64,000 nucleotides of DNA from an uncultured Planctomycetaceae bacterium (GTDB lineage: Bacteria > Planctomycetota > Planctomycetia > Pirellulales > UBA1268). The notes below the pieces were generated by a model. The model worked only from the letters and a program-made list of their open reading frames with translations. It did no database searches and was not told where the DNA came from. The stretch is taken from contig CAISJI010000098.1 in NCBI GenBank assembly GCA_903885565.1, forward strand, positions 1-64,000, read 5' to 3'. This document shows positions 26,198-35,134 of the stretch, one piece after another. The first letter of the stretch is position 1. Every line of letters starts with the position of its first letter. The position numbers and the translations under genes were made by a program.

Positions 26198-26330
26198 GGG
26201 GCTGCCCATGCCCGACGCCTGCCGTTCGCTGCGGCCCTCCAGGCCTTTCGCTCACTCGAAAGTCGGCTGCGCTTCGCCATCCATGGCTCCGCTGGCCGCC
26301 TACGCCGGCTCCTGGGGCACGGGCAGCCCC
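26198..26330 (+). repeat. R3 dispersed element, copy a, with terminal inverted repeats
   Basis: Bounded by GGGGCTGCCCATGCCC (26198-26213) and GGGCACGGGCAGCCCC (26315-26330), inverted repeats matching at 15 of 16 positions. The interior includes GGCTGCGCTTCGCC and TCCGCTGGCCGCCTACGCCG, shared in reverse orientation with 59151-59283. It is inserted between R2 copies 3 and 4. Confidence 0.85.
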
Positions 26331-26368
26331 TCCCCGAACATCGATCAGGAAGGGTGGTGAAGGATGAG

Positions 26369-26466
26369 CGACGGAGGCGGAGGGGTCGGCGAACGCTTGA
26401 GGAGCACCAAGCCGCTGCGGCCCAAGTGACGAAACCAGTGCCGTCCCGCAGCCGGGGGCATTACGA
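26369..26466 (+). repeat. R2 dispersed repeat, copy 4
   Basis: R2 unit with CGCTTGAGGAGC in place of CGCTCGAGGAGC and a partly paired optional hairpin (AAGCCGCTGCGGCCC). Confidence 0.85.
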
Positions 26467-26492
26467 AAGTCGTAACCAACCGAACACAGCGA

Positions 26493-26569
26493 GCGGTGGA
26501 GGCGGAGGGGGCGGCGAACGCTTGAGGAGCTTTCGCAAAAAACTTGTGCCGGCCCGCAGCCGAGGATGT
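26493..26569 (+). repeat. R2 dispersed repeat, copy 5 (degenerate)
   Basis: R2 unit with an altered centre (CTTTCGCAAAAAACTTGTGC replaces the usual GACGAGACTTTTGCC region). Last unit of the array, just before the end of the esterase gene. Confidence 0.8.
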
Positions 26570-26612
26570 ACGTACGTCGCATGCGCTCTCCTGTGCATGC
26601 TGTCGGCCACCG

Positions 26613-28514
26613 TCAGCGGTCGCCCTCCTGCCACCAGAGTCGCCGAAATTCAGGCTGAGTTCCCACCCAGTTCTTGGTACCGAGCAGTGTTTCACCACTC
26701 TCGTAGTAAGCCCGCAGGGTGAGCAGATCGATATTTTTCCACGAGGAGAGCCGCTGGCCGTCGAGCGTCTGAAAAGCCTCCGGTGTCAGCGCCACCGATT
26801 GCCACTGGCCGCCGCCGTGGAGCTGCGCGACCGCCACGAATTCCCGCGTCTGGCCCCGGTAGGGACGGAAGAGGTTTTCCGTGAGGATGACGATCAGTGC
26901 GTTCGGCTTCTCAGCCCTCAATTCCAGCGTGAGCCGCTGACTGGCTTCTCCCTGCCACTTGGGATCGGTCAGCTTGCGGGTTGAGTATTCCCAATGATGG
27001 GGATTGTCTGTCGAGAGTTGGTACCAATCGCGATAGCCGTGGGCGAAGTCATCGATGAGTGCGGAAGGGGTGTCTGTGGCCTTTATCCCCGCACGCTGCA
27101 GTTCGGCCGGAGACACGGTGTGAAGGAGTGAGCTGAGCGAAAAATGGTCGGTGGGGTGGGCGTACGGCTCCGATTCCCTGCTGGTCATCGTGTACACGAC
27201 GTTGGCGAAGGCGAAGAGGGGTTGTTCGGTGGTTAACACAGGGAGGCTGGCCGTCCAGGAATCCCCCACCCGCTCTACGGTTGCAGATCTCCAGAACCGG
27301 GCCCGTGGATCAGGGTCGACCGAGTAGTAAACGCGTACATCGGCCACTGGCTGCGAGGCATCAGGGACAACCTGCAGCCGGGGAACCCGGTCTTCCGTGG
27401 CAAGGAGAAGGTGTGTTGCCGGTGTGGTCGGAAACGTAAAAGCCCCCTTGAGGTGCTGGTCGAACCAGAGCGGTCTGGTGACAGCAAACTCGGGCGTGAA
27501 GCGATGGTTCAGATGCGGCGTGAAGGCATAGCGGATGTTGTGATGCGGAATCAGGGCGCCGGTGCGGTAGGTGTCATCGATGATGCCGTGGAAGTCGTTG
27601 GTCGCTCCCAGCCACAGCAGCGGCGCCTCGATGAGCGGTGCATACGACTCAAGTCCGATGGTGGCGTCGAACAGATCGACAGCGCCGGTCGGAGTCTCAA
27701 TGGCCGCCTGCTGCGGCAGGAGGGGCCACTGCTTCGTGCGGAAGCCCGAGCCGCCCACGGAAGGAGCCGCGGCCTTGGTGCGTCGGTCGGTTCCGGCGAC
27801 GTAGGTGGTCAGGCAGCCCCCCATCGAGTCGCCATACACACCGAGGCGTCCGGCATCGACTTCCGGTTGTTGTTCCAGAAAGGTAAGTCCCCGTCTGGCA
27901 GCGACAGTCAGCAGATACCAGTTGTTATTGCGGGGCGACTCAAACGGATCGAGGGAGTTGGGGCCGGGCTTGAGATTGAAATATCCCGGGACGTTGGTCT
28001 GTGTCGGATCGACGGCTCCCCAGTCGGTATTCGGATCGCCGGGCATGGCGTTTTCCATCTCCCGACCACCCCAATTGATCGTCAGGCAGGCATACCCCTG
28101 TTTGGCATAAAACTCGATCTGGTGCAGGAAGGCCCGCTGGCCCCCGCCGTGGAGATGGAGCAGGCCGGGCAGATGTGTGGCCCCCTTGGGAAAGCCGAAG
28201 AAGGCCGCCATCCGGGCCGGTTTGTTGTGAAACGTGCCGATGTGATAAACGATAGAGCGATAGACGATGCCATCTTTCTCCCATTCCCGCACCACCGAGG
28301 CATCGAGCGCATCCTGGCGGGGGTCGAAATCAGCCCAGAGTTCCTCGACGGAATTGGGGGGCTGCGGTTGGTCGGTGGCGAAGGCGATGGCCGGAACCAG
28401 GAGCGTCAAAACAACGGCAACGCACAGCCAGATCATGCGCAGGCAAAGACGAGAACATTTTTCTGTGATAGCGCCGCTGTTGGCCACCGGGCTGTCGTTC
28501 AACCTCTTCAGCAT
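26613..28514 (-). CDS. Secreted alpha/beta hydrolase (acetyl xylan esterase-like)
   Basis: 633 residues from ATG 28514 (GGGGG upstream); the hydrophobic export segment is MIWLCVAVVLTLLVPAIA at residues 27-44. The hydrolase domain shows LLHLHGGGQRAF, GYACLTINWGGREM, nucleophile GDSMGG (Ser near residue 255) and HLNHRF, a candidate catalytic His. The C-terminal half has beta-rich segments (VADVRVYYSVDPDPRARF and SQRLTLELRAEKPNALIVIL). Probably a periplasmic carbohydrate esterase or dienelactone-hydrolase relative. A downstream ATG at 28436 is possible but has no good ribosome-binding site. Confidence 0.75.
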   Translation of the reverse strand: MLKRLNDSPVANSGAITEKCSRLCLRMIWLCVAVVLTLLVPAIAFATDQPQPPNSVEELWADFDPRQDALDASVVREWEKDGIVYRSIVYHIGTFHNKPARMAAFFGFPKGATHLPGLLHLHGGGQRAFLHQIEFYAKQGYACLTINWGGREMENAMPGDPNTDWGAVDPTQTNVPGYFNLKPGPNSLDPFESPRNNNWYLLTVAARRGLTFLEQQPEVDAGRLGVYGDSMGGCLTTYVAGTDRRTKAAAPSVGGSGFRTKQWPLLPQQAAIETPTGAVDLFDATIGLESYAPLIEAPLLWLGATNDFHGIIDDTYRTGALIPHHNIRYAFTPHLNHRFTPEFAVTRPLWFDQHLKGAFTFPTTPATHLLLATEDRVPRLQVVPDASQPVADVRVYYSVDPDPRARFWRSATVERVGDSWTASLPVLTTEQPLFAFANVVYTMTSRESEPYAHPTDHFSLSSLLHTVSPAELQRAGIKATDTPSALIDDFAHGYRDWYQLSTDNPHHWEYSTRKLTDPKWQGEASQRLTLELRAEKPNALIVILTENLFRPYRGQTREFVAVAQLHGGGQWQSVALTPEAFQTLDGQRLSSWKNIDLLTLRAYYESGETLLGTKNWVGTQPEFRRLWWQEGDR

Positions 28515-28638
28515 GCAAGACCCCCGTGACACGATGCCAGCAGTTCGTCCACCTCTCGGCAGCAAGACGACTGGCTGGTTGTAAGGGCTGGTTGTAAGGA
28601 TAGCGGCGATCGCCGGTTGGAGAGGCGAAATCGGCCCG

Positions 28639-29994
28639 TTACACCCGGCGCAGCGCCTCGTCGAGCACCTCCAGCAAAAAGTCGGCGTCGGCTTCATGCA
28701 GGCACATCGGCGGCTTGATCCGCAGCGTGTTGCCATGGAGGCCCCCCTTGCCGATCAACAGCCCCAGCTCCCGGCAGGTTTCAAACACCTGCATGCACTC
28801 TGCCTTGGCTGGCTCCTTCGTGGCCTGGTCCCGCACCAGTTCCACGCCGAGCATCAGCCCCATCCCGCGGACGTCGCCGATGAGATCGTGGCGGCCGGCC
28901 AGCTTCTCCAGCCCAGCTTTGATCCGGGCACCGATGCGGGCGGCATTGGCCTGGATCCCCTCGGAGTCGATCACCTCCAGTACCGCCCTGCCCTGCGTGC
29001 AGGCGACCGGATTGCCGCCAAAGGTGTTGAAATGGATCCGCGAGGCGAGCGCCTGAGCGATCTTCGGCGTCGTCACAACCGCCGCCAGCGCCGCGCCGTT
29101 GCCGATCCCCTTGGCCATCGTGACGATGTCGGGGGTCACTCCCTGCGTTTGGAAGCCCCAGGTGTGGGAGCCGGTGCGGGTGAAGCCGGTTTGCACCTCG
29201 TCGGCAATGCAGAGGCCACCGGCTGCTCTTGCATATTCGTAAGCGGCCTTCAGATAGCCGTCAGGATAGACCACCACGCCGCCGACCCCCTGGATCGATT
29301 CGGCGATGAAGGCGGAGATTTTCCCCGGCGTGCCGTATTCGATGAGATTCTGCACGTCGGCAGCATATTTCGGACCGGCGAGCGGGTCGCTATAGCCATG
29401 CACGCCGCGATACCGGTCGGGACAGAGGGCATGGTGCACGCCAAAGCTGTGCGGCACATTGAATTTCCAGGTGTGGTGGCTGGTGAGCCCCATCGTCTGC
29501 ATGCTGCCGCCATGGTAGCCGTTGCGCAGTGCGATCACATCGAAATTGCCGGTGGCGGCCCGGGCCATCAGGATCGCCAGATCGTTCGCCTCGGAGCCTG
29601 AGTTGACGAAGTAACAAACCTTCAGTTCACCCGGCATCCTCGCGGCGAGATCGCGGGCATAGAGGGCGATGGCGGGATTGAGATAGATCGTGGTGGTGTG
29701 CTGCAGCGTTTCGTTTTGGCGCTGCACCGCGGAAATCACGTTGGGGTGGCAGTGGCCCACGCTCACGGTGACGATGCCGCCGAAGCCGTCGAGATACCGC
29801 CGGCCGGTTTCGTCGTAGAGGTATTGCATCTGCCCCTCCACGATCATCAGGGGCGTTTTGTAATAGGTGAAGATCGCCGGATTGAGAAACTCGCGGCGCA
29901 GATCGGCCACCTCCTGCTTCGACGGGCCGTCGTAGCGGCGCGGCTGATGGGAGGTGGGGGGGAGCTGGGGGAGAGCGGGTGAAATCGTGGCCAT
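28639..29994 (-). CDS. Class III PLP aminotransferase (AGXT2-like)
   Basis: 451 residues; ATG 29994 has AGGAG upstream. PLP site: [12 protein letters not shown] near residue 130, [12 protein letters not shown] near residue 265 and Schiff-base Lys295 in TMAKGIGNG. The sequence resembles alanine-glyoxylate aminotransferase 2 and omega-amino acid:pyruvate aminotransferases more than the ornithine enzymes ([16 protein letters not shown]). It lies next to a methylmalonate/malonate-semialdehyde dehydrogenase, so beta-alanine or 3-aminoisobutyrate catabolism is a good fit (inference). Confidence 0.87.
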   Translation of the reverse strand: MATISPALPQLPPTSHQPRRYDGPSKQEVADLRREFLNPAIFTYYKTPLMIVEGQMQYLYDETGRRYLDGFGGIVTVSVGHCHPNVISAVQRQNETLQHTTTIYLNPAIALYARDLAARMPGELKVCYFVNSGSEANDLAILMARAATGNFDVIALRNGYHGGSMQTMGLTSHHTWKFNVPHSFGVHHALCPDRYRGVHGYSDPLAGPKYAADVQNLIEYGTPGKISAFIAESIQGVGGVVVYPDGYLKAAYEYARAAGGLCIADEVQTGFTRTGSHTWGFQTQGVTPDIVTMAKGIGNGAALAAVVTTPKIAQALASRIHFNTFGGNPVACTQGRAVLEVIDSEGIQANAARIGARIKAGLEKLAGRHDLIGDVRGMGLMLGVELVRDQATKEPAKAECMQVFETCRELGLLIGKGGLHGNTLRIKPPMCLHEADADFLLEVLDEALRRV

Positions 29995-30040
29995 CGAGAA
30001 AAAACTCCTGCTGAGAGCGTTGGTGATTCGGTGCTATTGA

Positions 30041-31534
30041 TTATTTATCGGCCCAGATCGTGCCTTCCCCGGCGCCAAACCAGCGCGTGGTGGTCACTTT
30101 CTGCTGCGTGAAGAAGGCGACGCCATCCCGCCCCTGCAGGTGGAGATCGCCGAAGAACGAGGCATGCCGGCCGCTGAACGGGAAAAAGGCGAGCGGTGCC
30201 GGCACACCGATATTGATCCCCACCATGCCGGCCGAAGAGCGATGGCGGAACTCCCGGGCGGCCTGACCGCTGCGGGTGAAAATCGCGGCGCCGTTGCCAT
30301 AGGGGGAGGCGTTGGCCAGTTCGATGGCGGCCTCGAGCGTTTCCACGCGGGCCACGTTGAGTACCGGCCCAAACACCTCCTCCTGCATCGTGATCATGCC
30401 CGGGGCCACCCGGTCGAGGATCGTGGGGCCGACATAGAATCCCTGCGGCACAGCACCGATCTTCACGTTCCGCCCGTCGGTAAGTGGCTCGGCCCCTTCC
30501 CCTTCTGCCTGCGAGATCAATTGGCACACCCGATCGGCATGCTGCCGCGTGATCACAGCCCCCATCTGCGCGGCGGGATCGCGATCGGTCGGGCCGACCC
30601 GGATTTTTGTCACGGCTGCGACCAAGTGGGGCAGCACCGTCTCGGCTGCCTTCCCGACCATGATCGCTGTTGAGCCGGCCATGCAGCGTTCACCGGCGCA
30701 GCCAAAAGCTCCCTCCAGAATGCCGGTGGCGGTGGGGCCGACATCGGCGTCGGGCATCACGACGATGCTGTTTTTGGCACCGCCGGCCGCCTGCACCCGC
30801 TTGCCGTGGGCGATCCCGGTGGCCTGGATGTATTGTGCGATCTTGGTTGAGCCGACAAACGAGATCGCCTTGATCTGCGGATGCTTGAGCAGTGCATCGA
30901 CCACCTCGCGGCCACCATGGACGACATTGAGCACTCCCGGCGGCAGCCCCGCCTGGCGGGCGAATTCGGCGATCCGGTTGGTGGTCAGCGGCACCTTCTC
31001 GCTCGGCTTGAGCAAAAATGTGTTGCCGCAGGCGATGGCGAGCGGCCACATCCACAAGGGGACCATGGCAGGGAAATTAAACGGCGCGATTCCCGCCACC
31101 ACACCGAGCGGTTGGCGGATCGAATCGCAGTCGATCCCGCGGGCCACGTTTTCAAGTGCATCTCCCATCAGCAGGCTGGGGATGCCGCAGGCATATTCGA
31201 TGTTCTCCAGCCCCCGGCGCACATCGCCACGGGCCTCGGTGAGCGTTTTGCCATGTTCCTGTGTCACCCCCTGGGCAAGTTCCTCGAAATGGTCTTCGAG
31301 CAACACTTTGAGCCGAAAGAGAAGCCGGGCCCGTTCCACCGGCGGCGTTTCGCTCCAGCGGGGAAAGGCGGCGGCGGCTGCAGCGACTGCCTCTTCGACA
31401 ACGCCTGCGCCGCACTGGGGCGTTTCGGCGATCACGCTGCCGTCGGAGGGATTGTGTACCGGCGTGGTGGCCGTGCCGCTGACAGTGGTCCACTCACCAT
31501 TGATAAACAGCGGGCAGGGAATGAGCTTGGTCAC
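30041..31534 (-). CDS. mmsA: CoA-acylating methylmalonate-semialdehyde dehydrogenase
   Basis: 497 residues from GTG 31534. An aldehyde dehydrogenase with GIAPFNFPAMVPLWMWPLA near residue 148, EHGKT, and catalytic Cys284 in the family-specific AGERCMAGST. The conventional aldehyde dehydrogenase general-base Glu is absent (AGGAKNS near residue 250), as is usual in the CoA-acylating MmsA group. It converts malonate or methylmalonate semialdehyde to acetyl- or propionyl-CoA in valine, inositol or pyrimidine breakdown. 46 bp from the aminotransferase. Confidence 0.9.
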   Translation of the reverse strand: MTKLIPCPLFINGEWTTVSGTATTPVHNPSDGSVIAETPQCGAGVVEEAVAAAAAAFPRWSETPPVERARLLFRLKVLLEDHFEELAQGVTQEHGKTLTEARGDVRRGLENIEYACGIPSLLMGDALENVARGIDCDSIRQPLGVVAGIAPFNFPAMVPLWMWPLAIACGNTFLLKPSEKVPLTTNRIAEFARQAGLPPGVLNVVHGGREVVDALLKHPQIKAISFVGSTKIAQYIQATGIAHGKRVQAAGGAKNSIVVMPDADVGPTATGILEGAFGCAGERCMAGSTAIMVGKAAETVLPHLVAAVTKIRVGPTDRDPAAQMGAVITRQHADRVCQLISQAEGEGAEPLTDGRNVKIGAVPQGFYVGPTILDRVAPGMITMQEEVFGPVLNVARVETLEAAIELANASPYGNGAAIFTRSGQAAREFRHRSSAGMVGINIGVPAPLAFFPFSGRHASFFGDLHLQGRDGVAFFTQQKVTTTRWFGAGEGTIWADK

Positions 31535-31561
31535 AGAAGGTGTTCCGTGGGAGAAGAGGCG

Positions 31562-32473
31562 TTAAAAAATATTCGGAATAAACCGGCCACCACGGCAGCG
31601 TTTGAGGTAGTCGAGGGCCGCCACCTGGCCGGTCGTTTCCAGCCGATCGCGGTAGACGGGGTCGTGGAAGCCTTCGATATCGATGCTGCCGCGCCAGCCG
31701 CACATCCGCAGCGTGCTGATCAGGTCGGTCCAGTTGGTGTCGCCAAAGCCGGGCGTGCGGTGGTGAACATACGGCACACCGCCGCGGATGCCGTGGGTCT
31801 TCACCACATCCCACAGCACGGTGGCATCCTTGCCATGGATGTGCCAGATGCGATGGGCCCACGCCCGCAACTGCGGCAGCGGGTCGACGAAGCTGACAAG
31901 TTGGTGGCAGGGCTCCCACTCCAGGCCGAGAACGGGGCTTTGCACCTCGTTGAACATCGCCTCCCAGGCCTGCGGGGCGTGGGCGATGTTCCAGTCTCCC
32001 TGCTCCCACGTGCCGCGCTTCTCGCAATTTTCAAACGCCAGCCGCACGCCCCGGTCTTCCGCCCGCTTGGCCAGCGGCCGAAACACCTCGCCAAATTTTT
32101 GATACGACTCCGGCACCGGCCGGCCCGGAATCCGGCCGGCAAATCCGGAGACGATTGAGCAGTTGAAATCGGCCGCGGCATCGATCAGCCGTTCCCAGTC
32201 GGCGACCGTTTCGGGGCTGGTGAGCGGATTGCCATAGACGCCTAGCGCGCTTACCACCGGGGGCAGGTCGGCGCCGGGCTGGGCGGTGTGATGCGCGGCA
32301 AAAACCTCCCGCACAGTTTCGGCGAGCGCCGGGAGCGGAAAATCGCCCACGCGGGTGCCGAAGGCGATCTGAAAACTTTCAAAGCCATGGGGGAGCAACT
32401 GCCGCACGATCTCTGCGGTACGGTCGTGGGCGGGAATGAGGGTTCCCAAGCGGATGTCGTCGTGGCCGTTCAT
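31562..32473 (-). CDS. Sugar phosphate isomerase/epimerase (xylose isomerase-like TIM barrel)
   Basis: 303 residues, ATG 32473. AP-endonuclease-2-like TIM barrel: the metal-site Glu in LAFENCEKRG near residue 148, LGLEWEPCHQLV near residue 187, HIHGKDA near residue 216 and a final IDIEGFHDP near residue 266. These are the conserved metal ligands of the family. Substrate unknown. 27 bp upstream of mmsA, so probably the first gene of the isomerase-mmsA-aminotransferase operon; an inositol-like sugar route would fit (inference). Confidence 0.83.
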   Translation of the reverse strand: MNGHDDIRLGTLIPAHDRTAEIVRQLLPHGFESFQIAFGTRVGDFPLPALAETVREVFAAHHTAQPGADLPPVVSALGVYGNPLTSPETVADWERLIDAAADFNCSIVSGFAGRIPGRPVPESYQKFGEVFRPLAKRAEDRGVRLAFENCEKRGTWEQGDWNIAHAPQAWEAMFNEVQSPVLGLEWEPCHQLVSFVDPLPQLRAWAHRIWHIHGKDATVLWDVVKTHGIRGGVPYVHHRTPGFGDTNWTDLISTLRMCGWRGSIDIEGFHDPVYRDRLETTGQVAALDYLKRCRGGRFIPNIF

Positions 32474-32577
32474 TTTGGGCAGCGTAGCATGTTCCGCTGG
32501 TATCAGGCACCCGTGAACCCCGTGCGTTACCAGCCCGCAGGGGCCAGCGAACCGGCCTCTGCGGCTATACTTTTCGT

Positions 32578-33027
32578 ATGAACAAGGCCTTCTGCCGGGA
32601 GCCCGATGCTGACATCCCCCCCCGTTGCCCGCAGTGCGGTGGCGAGGGGGCTGCGGTGGGATCTGCCACGCTGCAGGCCCATCTGCTCCCTGCGGCGCAG
32701 GGCCTGCTCGGCGATCCGGCCTATTTCTGCCCCACCGATTCCTGCCCGGTGGCCTATTACGATCTCTGGGAGCGGTCGATTCCTGTTGCAGAGGCCTGCG
32801 GTCTGTTCTGGCCGAAGGATCCGGCCGGCCCCCTCTGCACCTGCCATGGCCTCACCTGCGACGATGTCGATCTCGACATTGCCGAGGGGAAGCCGGCGCG
32901 GGTGCGTGAAGCGGTGCGGCGGGCGGGGCTGCCGGGGGCCGAGTGTGCCACCCGCAGTGCCGACGGCCGGCCCTGCACAGCCAGAGTGCAGCGTTATTTT
33001 CTGCGCCGACGCGCCGCGGGTGGCTAA
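32578..33027 (+). CDS. Iron-sulfur metallochaperone-like protein (CopZ N-terminal-like)
   Basis: 149 residues, ATG 32578. A Cys-rich N-terminal zinc-ribbon-like part (CPQCGG at 17-22, CPTDSC near residue 51) is followed by a BFD-like [2Fe-2S] motif, PLCTCHGLTCDDV. The layout matches proteins resembling the N-terminal region of the archaeal copper chaperone CopZ. It lacks the C-terminal heavy-metal-associated domain. A TATACT sequence 7 nt before the ATG could be a -10 box for a leaderless transcript, though no -35 is clear. The next gene starts 3 bp after its stop. Confidence 0.75.
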   Translation: MNKAFCREPDADIPPRCPQCGGEGAAVGSATLQAHLLPAAQGLLGDPAYFCPTDSCPVAYYDLWERSIPVAEACGLFWPKDPAGPLCTCHGLTCDDVDLDIAEGKPARVREAVRRAGLPGAECATRSADGRPCTARVQRYFLRRRAAGG

Positions 33028-33030
33028 CAG

Positions 33031-33762
33031 ATGCGGCTCCTCAGCTGGAATATCCACAAGGGGATCGGCGGCCGCGATCGGCGGTACTCGCTGCAGCGGG
33101 TGATCGATTGCATCGAAGCTGAAAACCCCGATCTGATCTGCCTGCAGGAGGTCGATCGGTTGGTCAAACGCAGCCAGTTCGACGATCAGCCCCGGTTGCT
33201 GGCGCACTATTTCCAATTTTCTTCAGTGTTTCAAAGCAACGTCCATGTCGGTAACGGCACGTATGGCAATCTCGTTCTCTCCCGCTGGCCGGTGAGCCAT
33301 TGCCATCGCATCACGCTACGGCAGGAAAACCGCAAGCCACGGGGGGCGCAACTGCTGGTGATCGAGACGCCCGAGGGACCGCTCCATCTGGCGCACATGC
33401 ATCTGGGGCTGGCGGAGCGCGAGCGCCACTGGCAGGTTGCCCGCCTGCTCGGGCACACGCTCTTCCGCTCGGCGGAGCCGCTGCCGACGCTGGTGGTGGG
33501 GGATCTCAACGACTGGCGCAACACGCTCGCCGACGCGGCCCTGGCGACGGAGGGCTTTCAGCACATCACCAGCCCGATCTCAAAATTCCGTTCGTTTCCC
33601 TCCTGGCTGGCGATCGGCAGCCTCGACAAGGCATTCTGCCGGGGGAAGCTGGCTGTTCGGCAGGCTCGCATCAGCAAAACGAGCCTGTCGCAGGAAGCCT
33701 CCGATCACCTCCCGCTGGTGATCGATTTTCATCTGCGCGAGCCGGTCACTCCATCCCGCTGA
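33031..33762 (+). CDS. Endonuclease/exonuclease/phosphatase family hydrolase
   Basis: 243 residues, ATG 33031. Full set of EEP motifs: LLSWNIHKGIG at the N-terminus, LICLQEVD near residue 37, NLVLSRWPV, VVGDLNDWRN near residue 155 and a terminal EASDHLPLV. These place the metal and catalytic residues of a Mg-dependent phosphodiesterase acting on nucleic acid or phospholipid. Cytoplasmic; no signal. It ends inside the convergent hemL gene (17-bp overlap). Confidence 0.85.
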   Translation: MRLLSWNIHKGIGGRDRRYSLQRVIDCIEAENPDLICLQEVDRLVKRSQFDDQPRLLAHYFQFSSVFQSNVHVGNGTYGNLVLSRWPVSHCHRITLRQENRKPRGAQLLVIETPEGPLHLAHMHLGLAERERHWQVARLLGHTLFRSAEPLPTLVVGDLNDWRNTLADAALATEGFQHITSPISKFRSFPSWLAIGSLDKAFCRGKLAVRQARISKTSLSQEASDHLPLVIDFHLREPVTPSR

Positions 33763-35086
33763 GCACTTCCTCGGCGGCGGCCAGCGTGGCCGCGATGTCG
33801 GCGTCGGTGTGCATGCTGGAAAAGAAGAGGGCCTCGTATTGGCTGCAGGGGAAGTAGAATCCGCGGTCGATCATCCCCCAGAAAAACTCAGCATAGCGCC
33901 GCGTGTCGCTCTTGCTGGCCGTCTGCCAACCGGTGACGGGGAAACCGGCCGCTGCTGGTTTCTGCCGCGAGCCAGGTTGAAAAAACATCGTCAGCATGCT
34001 GCCCCGTCGGGCAATCCAGACCGGCAGCCCCGCTGCCTGTGCCGCCCGGCGAAACCCTTCTTCAAGCACAGCGCCATGGCGCTCCAGTTGCGCGTAGGGA
34101 GGCCGATCGCGCAGTTCTTCAAGCGTTGCCGTGCCAGCCGCAACCGCCAGCGGATTGCCTGAGAGCGTGCCGGCCTGAAACACTTTGCCAGCCGGGAGCA
34201 CATGATCCATCACATCGCGGCGGCCGCCATAGGCCCCCAGCGGCAGCCCGCCCCCCACAATTTTGCCGAGCGTTGTCAGGTCGGGCGTGACGCCGAGGAT
34301 CTGCTGCGCGCCGCCGTAGGAGAGCCGAAAGCCGGTCATCACTTCGTCGAAGACAAGCAGTGCACCACTCTTGGCAGTCAGCCGGCGCAAAGCAGCCAGG
34401 AATTCTGGTGTCGGCACCACCAGCCCCATGTTTCCCACCACCGGCTCCAGCAGCACTGCCGCAATCTCAATTCCCCGGGAGCGGAAGAGCGTTTCGAGAG
34501 CCTCAGGATCGTTGTATTCCAGCACAATCGTGTCTTGCGATGTGCCGGGCGTGACGCCTGGAGAATCGGGCACGCCGAGCGTGGCCGCTGCGGAGCCAGC
34601 GGAGACGAGCAGGCTGTCGACATGGCCGTGATAGTTGCCGGCAAACTTGACAATTTTCACTCGGCCGGTAAACCCTCGCGCCAGCCGCACAGCGCTCATC
34701 GTCGCCTCGGTGCCGGAGCTGACCATCCGCACTTTCTCGACGCAGGGAACGGCACTGATGATCAGTTCGGCCAGATGCGATTCGGCCTCGGTCGGCGCGC
34801 CGTAGCTTGTGCCCCGCGCCAGTGCCGCTTCAATGGCCGCCACCACGCGGGGATGGCGATGGCCGAGGATCATCGGCCCCCAGGAGCCGATGTAGTCGAG
34901 GTAGGTGTGGCCGTCGATGTCGGTGAGCCATTGTCCCTGGGCGGAAGCAAAAAAAATCGGCTCCCCACCGACCGCTCCAAAGGCGCGGGCGGGAGAATTG
35001 ACGCCGCCGGGAATGAGCTGGCATGCCCGGGCAAATGCGGCATGGCTGCGGGGGCGGGCACTGGCTCTTGAGAAGGCGTGTGTCAT
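33746..35086 (-). CDS. hemL: Glutamate-1-semialdehyde 2,1-aminomutase
   Basis: 446 residues from ATG 35086. PLP enzyme of the C5 route to 5-aminolevulinate for heme. Motifs: IPGGVNSPARAFGAVG at residues 25-40, YLDYIGSWGPMILGH, MVSSGTEATMSAVRLARG, FDEVMTGFR near residue 246, and Schiff-base Lys275 in LGKIVGGGLPLGAYGG. Length is normal. A TTG seven codons upstream would also be in frame. Confidence 0.95.
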   Translation of the reverse strand: MTHAFSRASARPRSHAAFARACQLIPGGVNSPARAFGAVGGEPIFFASAQGQWLTDIDGHTYLDYIGSWGPMILGHRHPRVVAAIEAALARGTSYGAPTEAESHLAELIISAVPCVEKVRMVSSGTEATMSAVRLARGFTGRVKIVKFAGNYHGHVDSLLVSAGSAAATLGVPDSPGVTPGTSQDTIVLEYNDPEALETLFRSRGIEIAAVLLEPVVGNMGLVVPTPEFLAALRRLTAKSGALLVFDEVMTGFRLSYGGAQQILGVTPDLTTLGKIVGGGLPLGAYGGRRDVMDHVLPAGKVFQAGTLSGNPLAVAAGTATLEELRDRPPYAQLERHGAVLEEGFRRAAQAAGLPVWIARRGSMLTMFFQPGSRQKPAAAGFPVTGWQTASKSDTRRYAEFFWGMIDRGFYFPCSQYEALFFSSMHTDADIAATLAAAEEVLSGME

Positions 35087-35134
35087 CGGCGCGGAGTCTC
35101 TCGGCAACGGGGAACCTGGCAGGAGGGATGGTCT

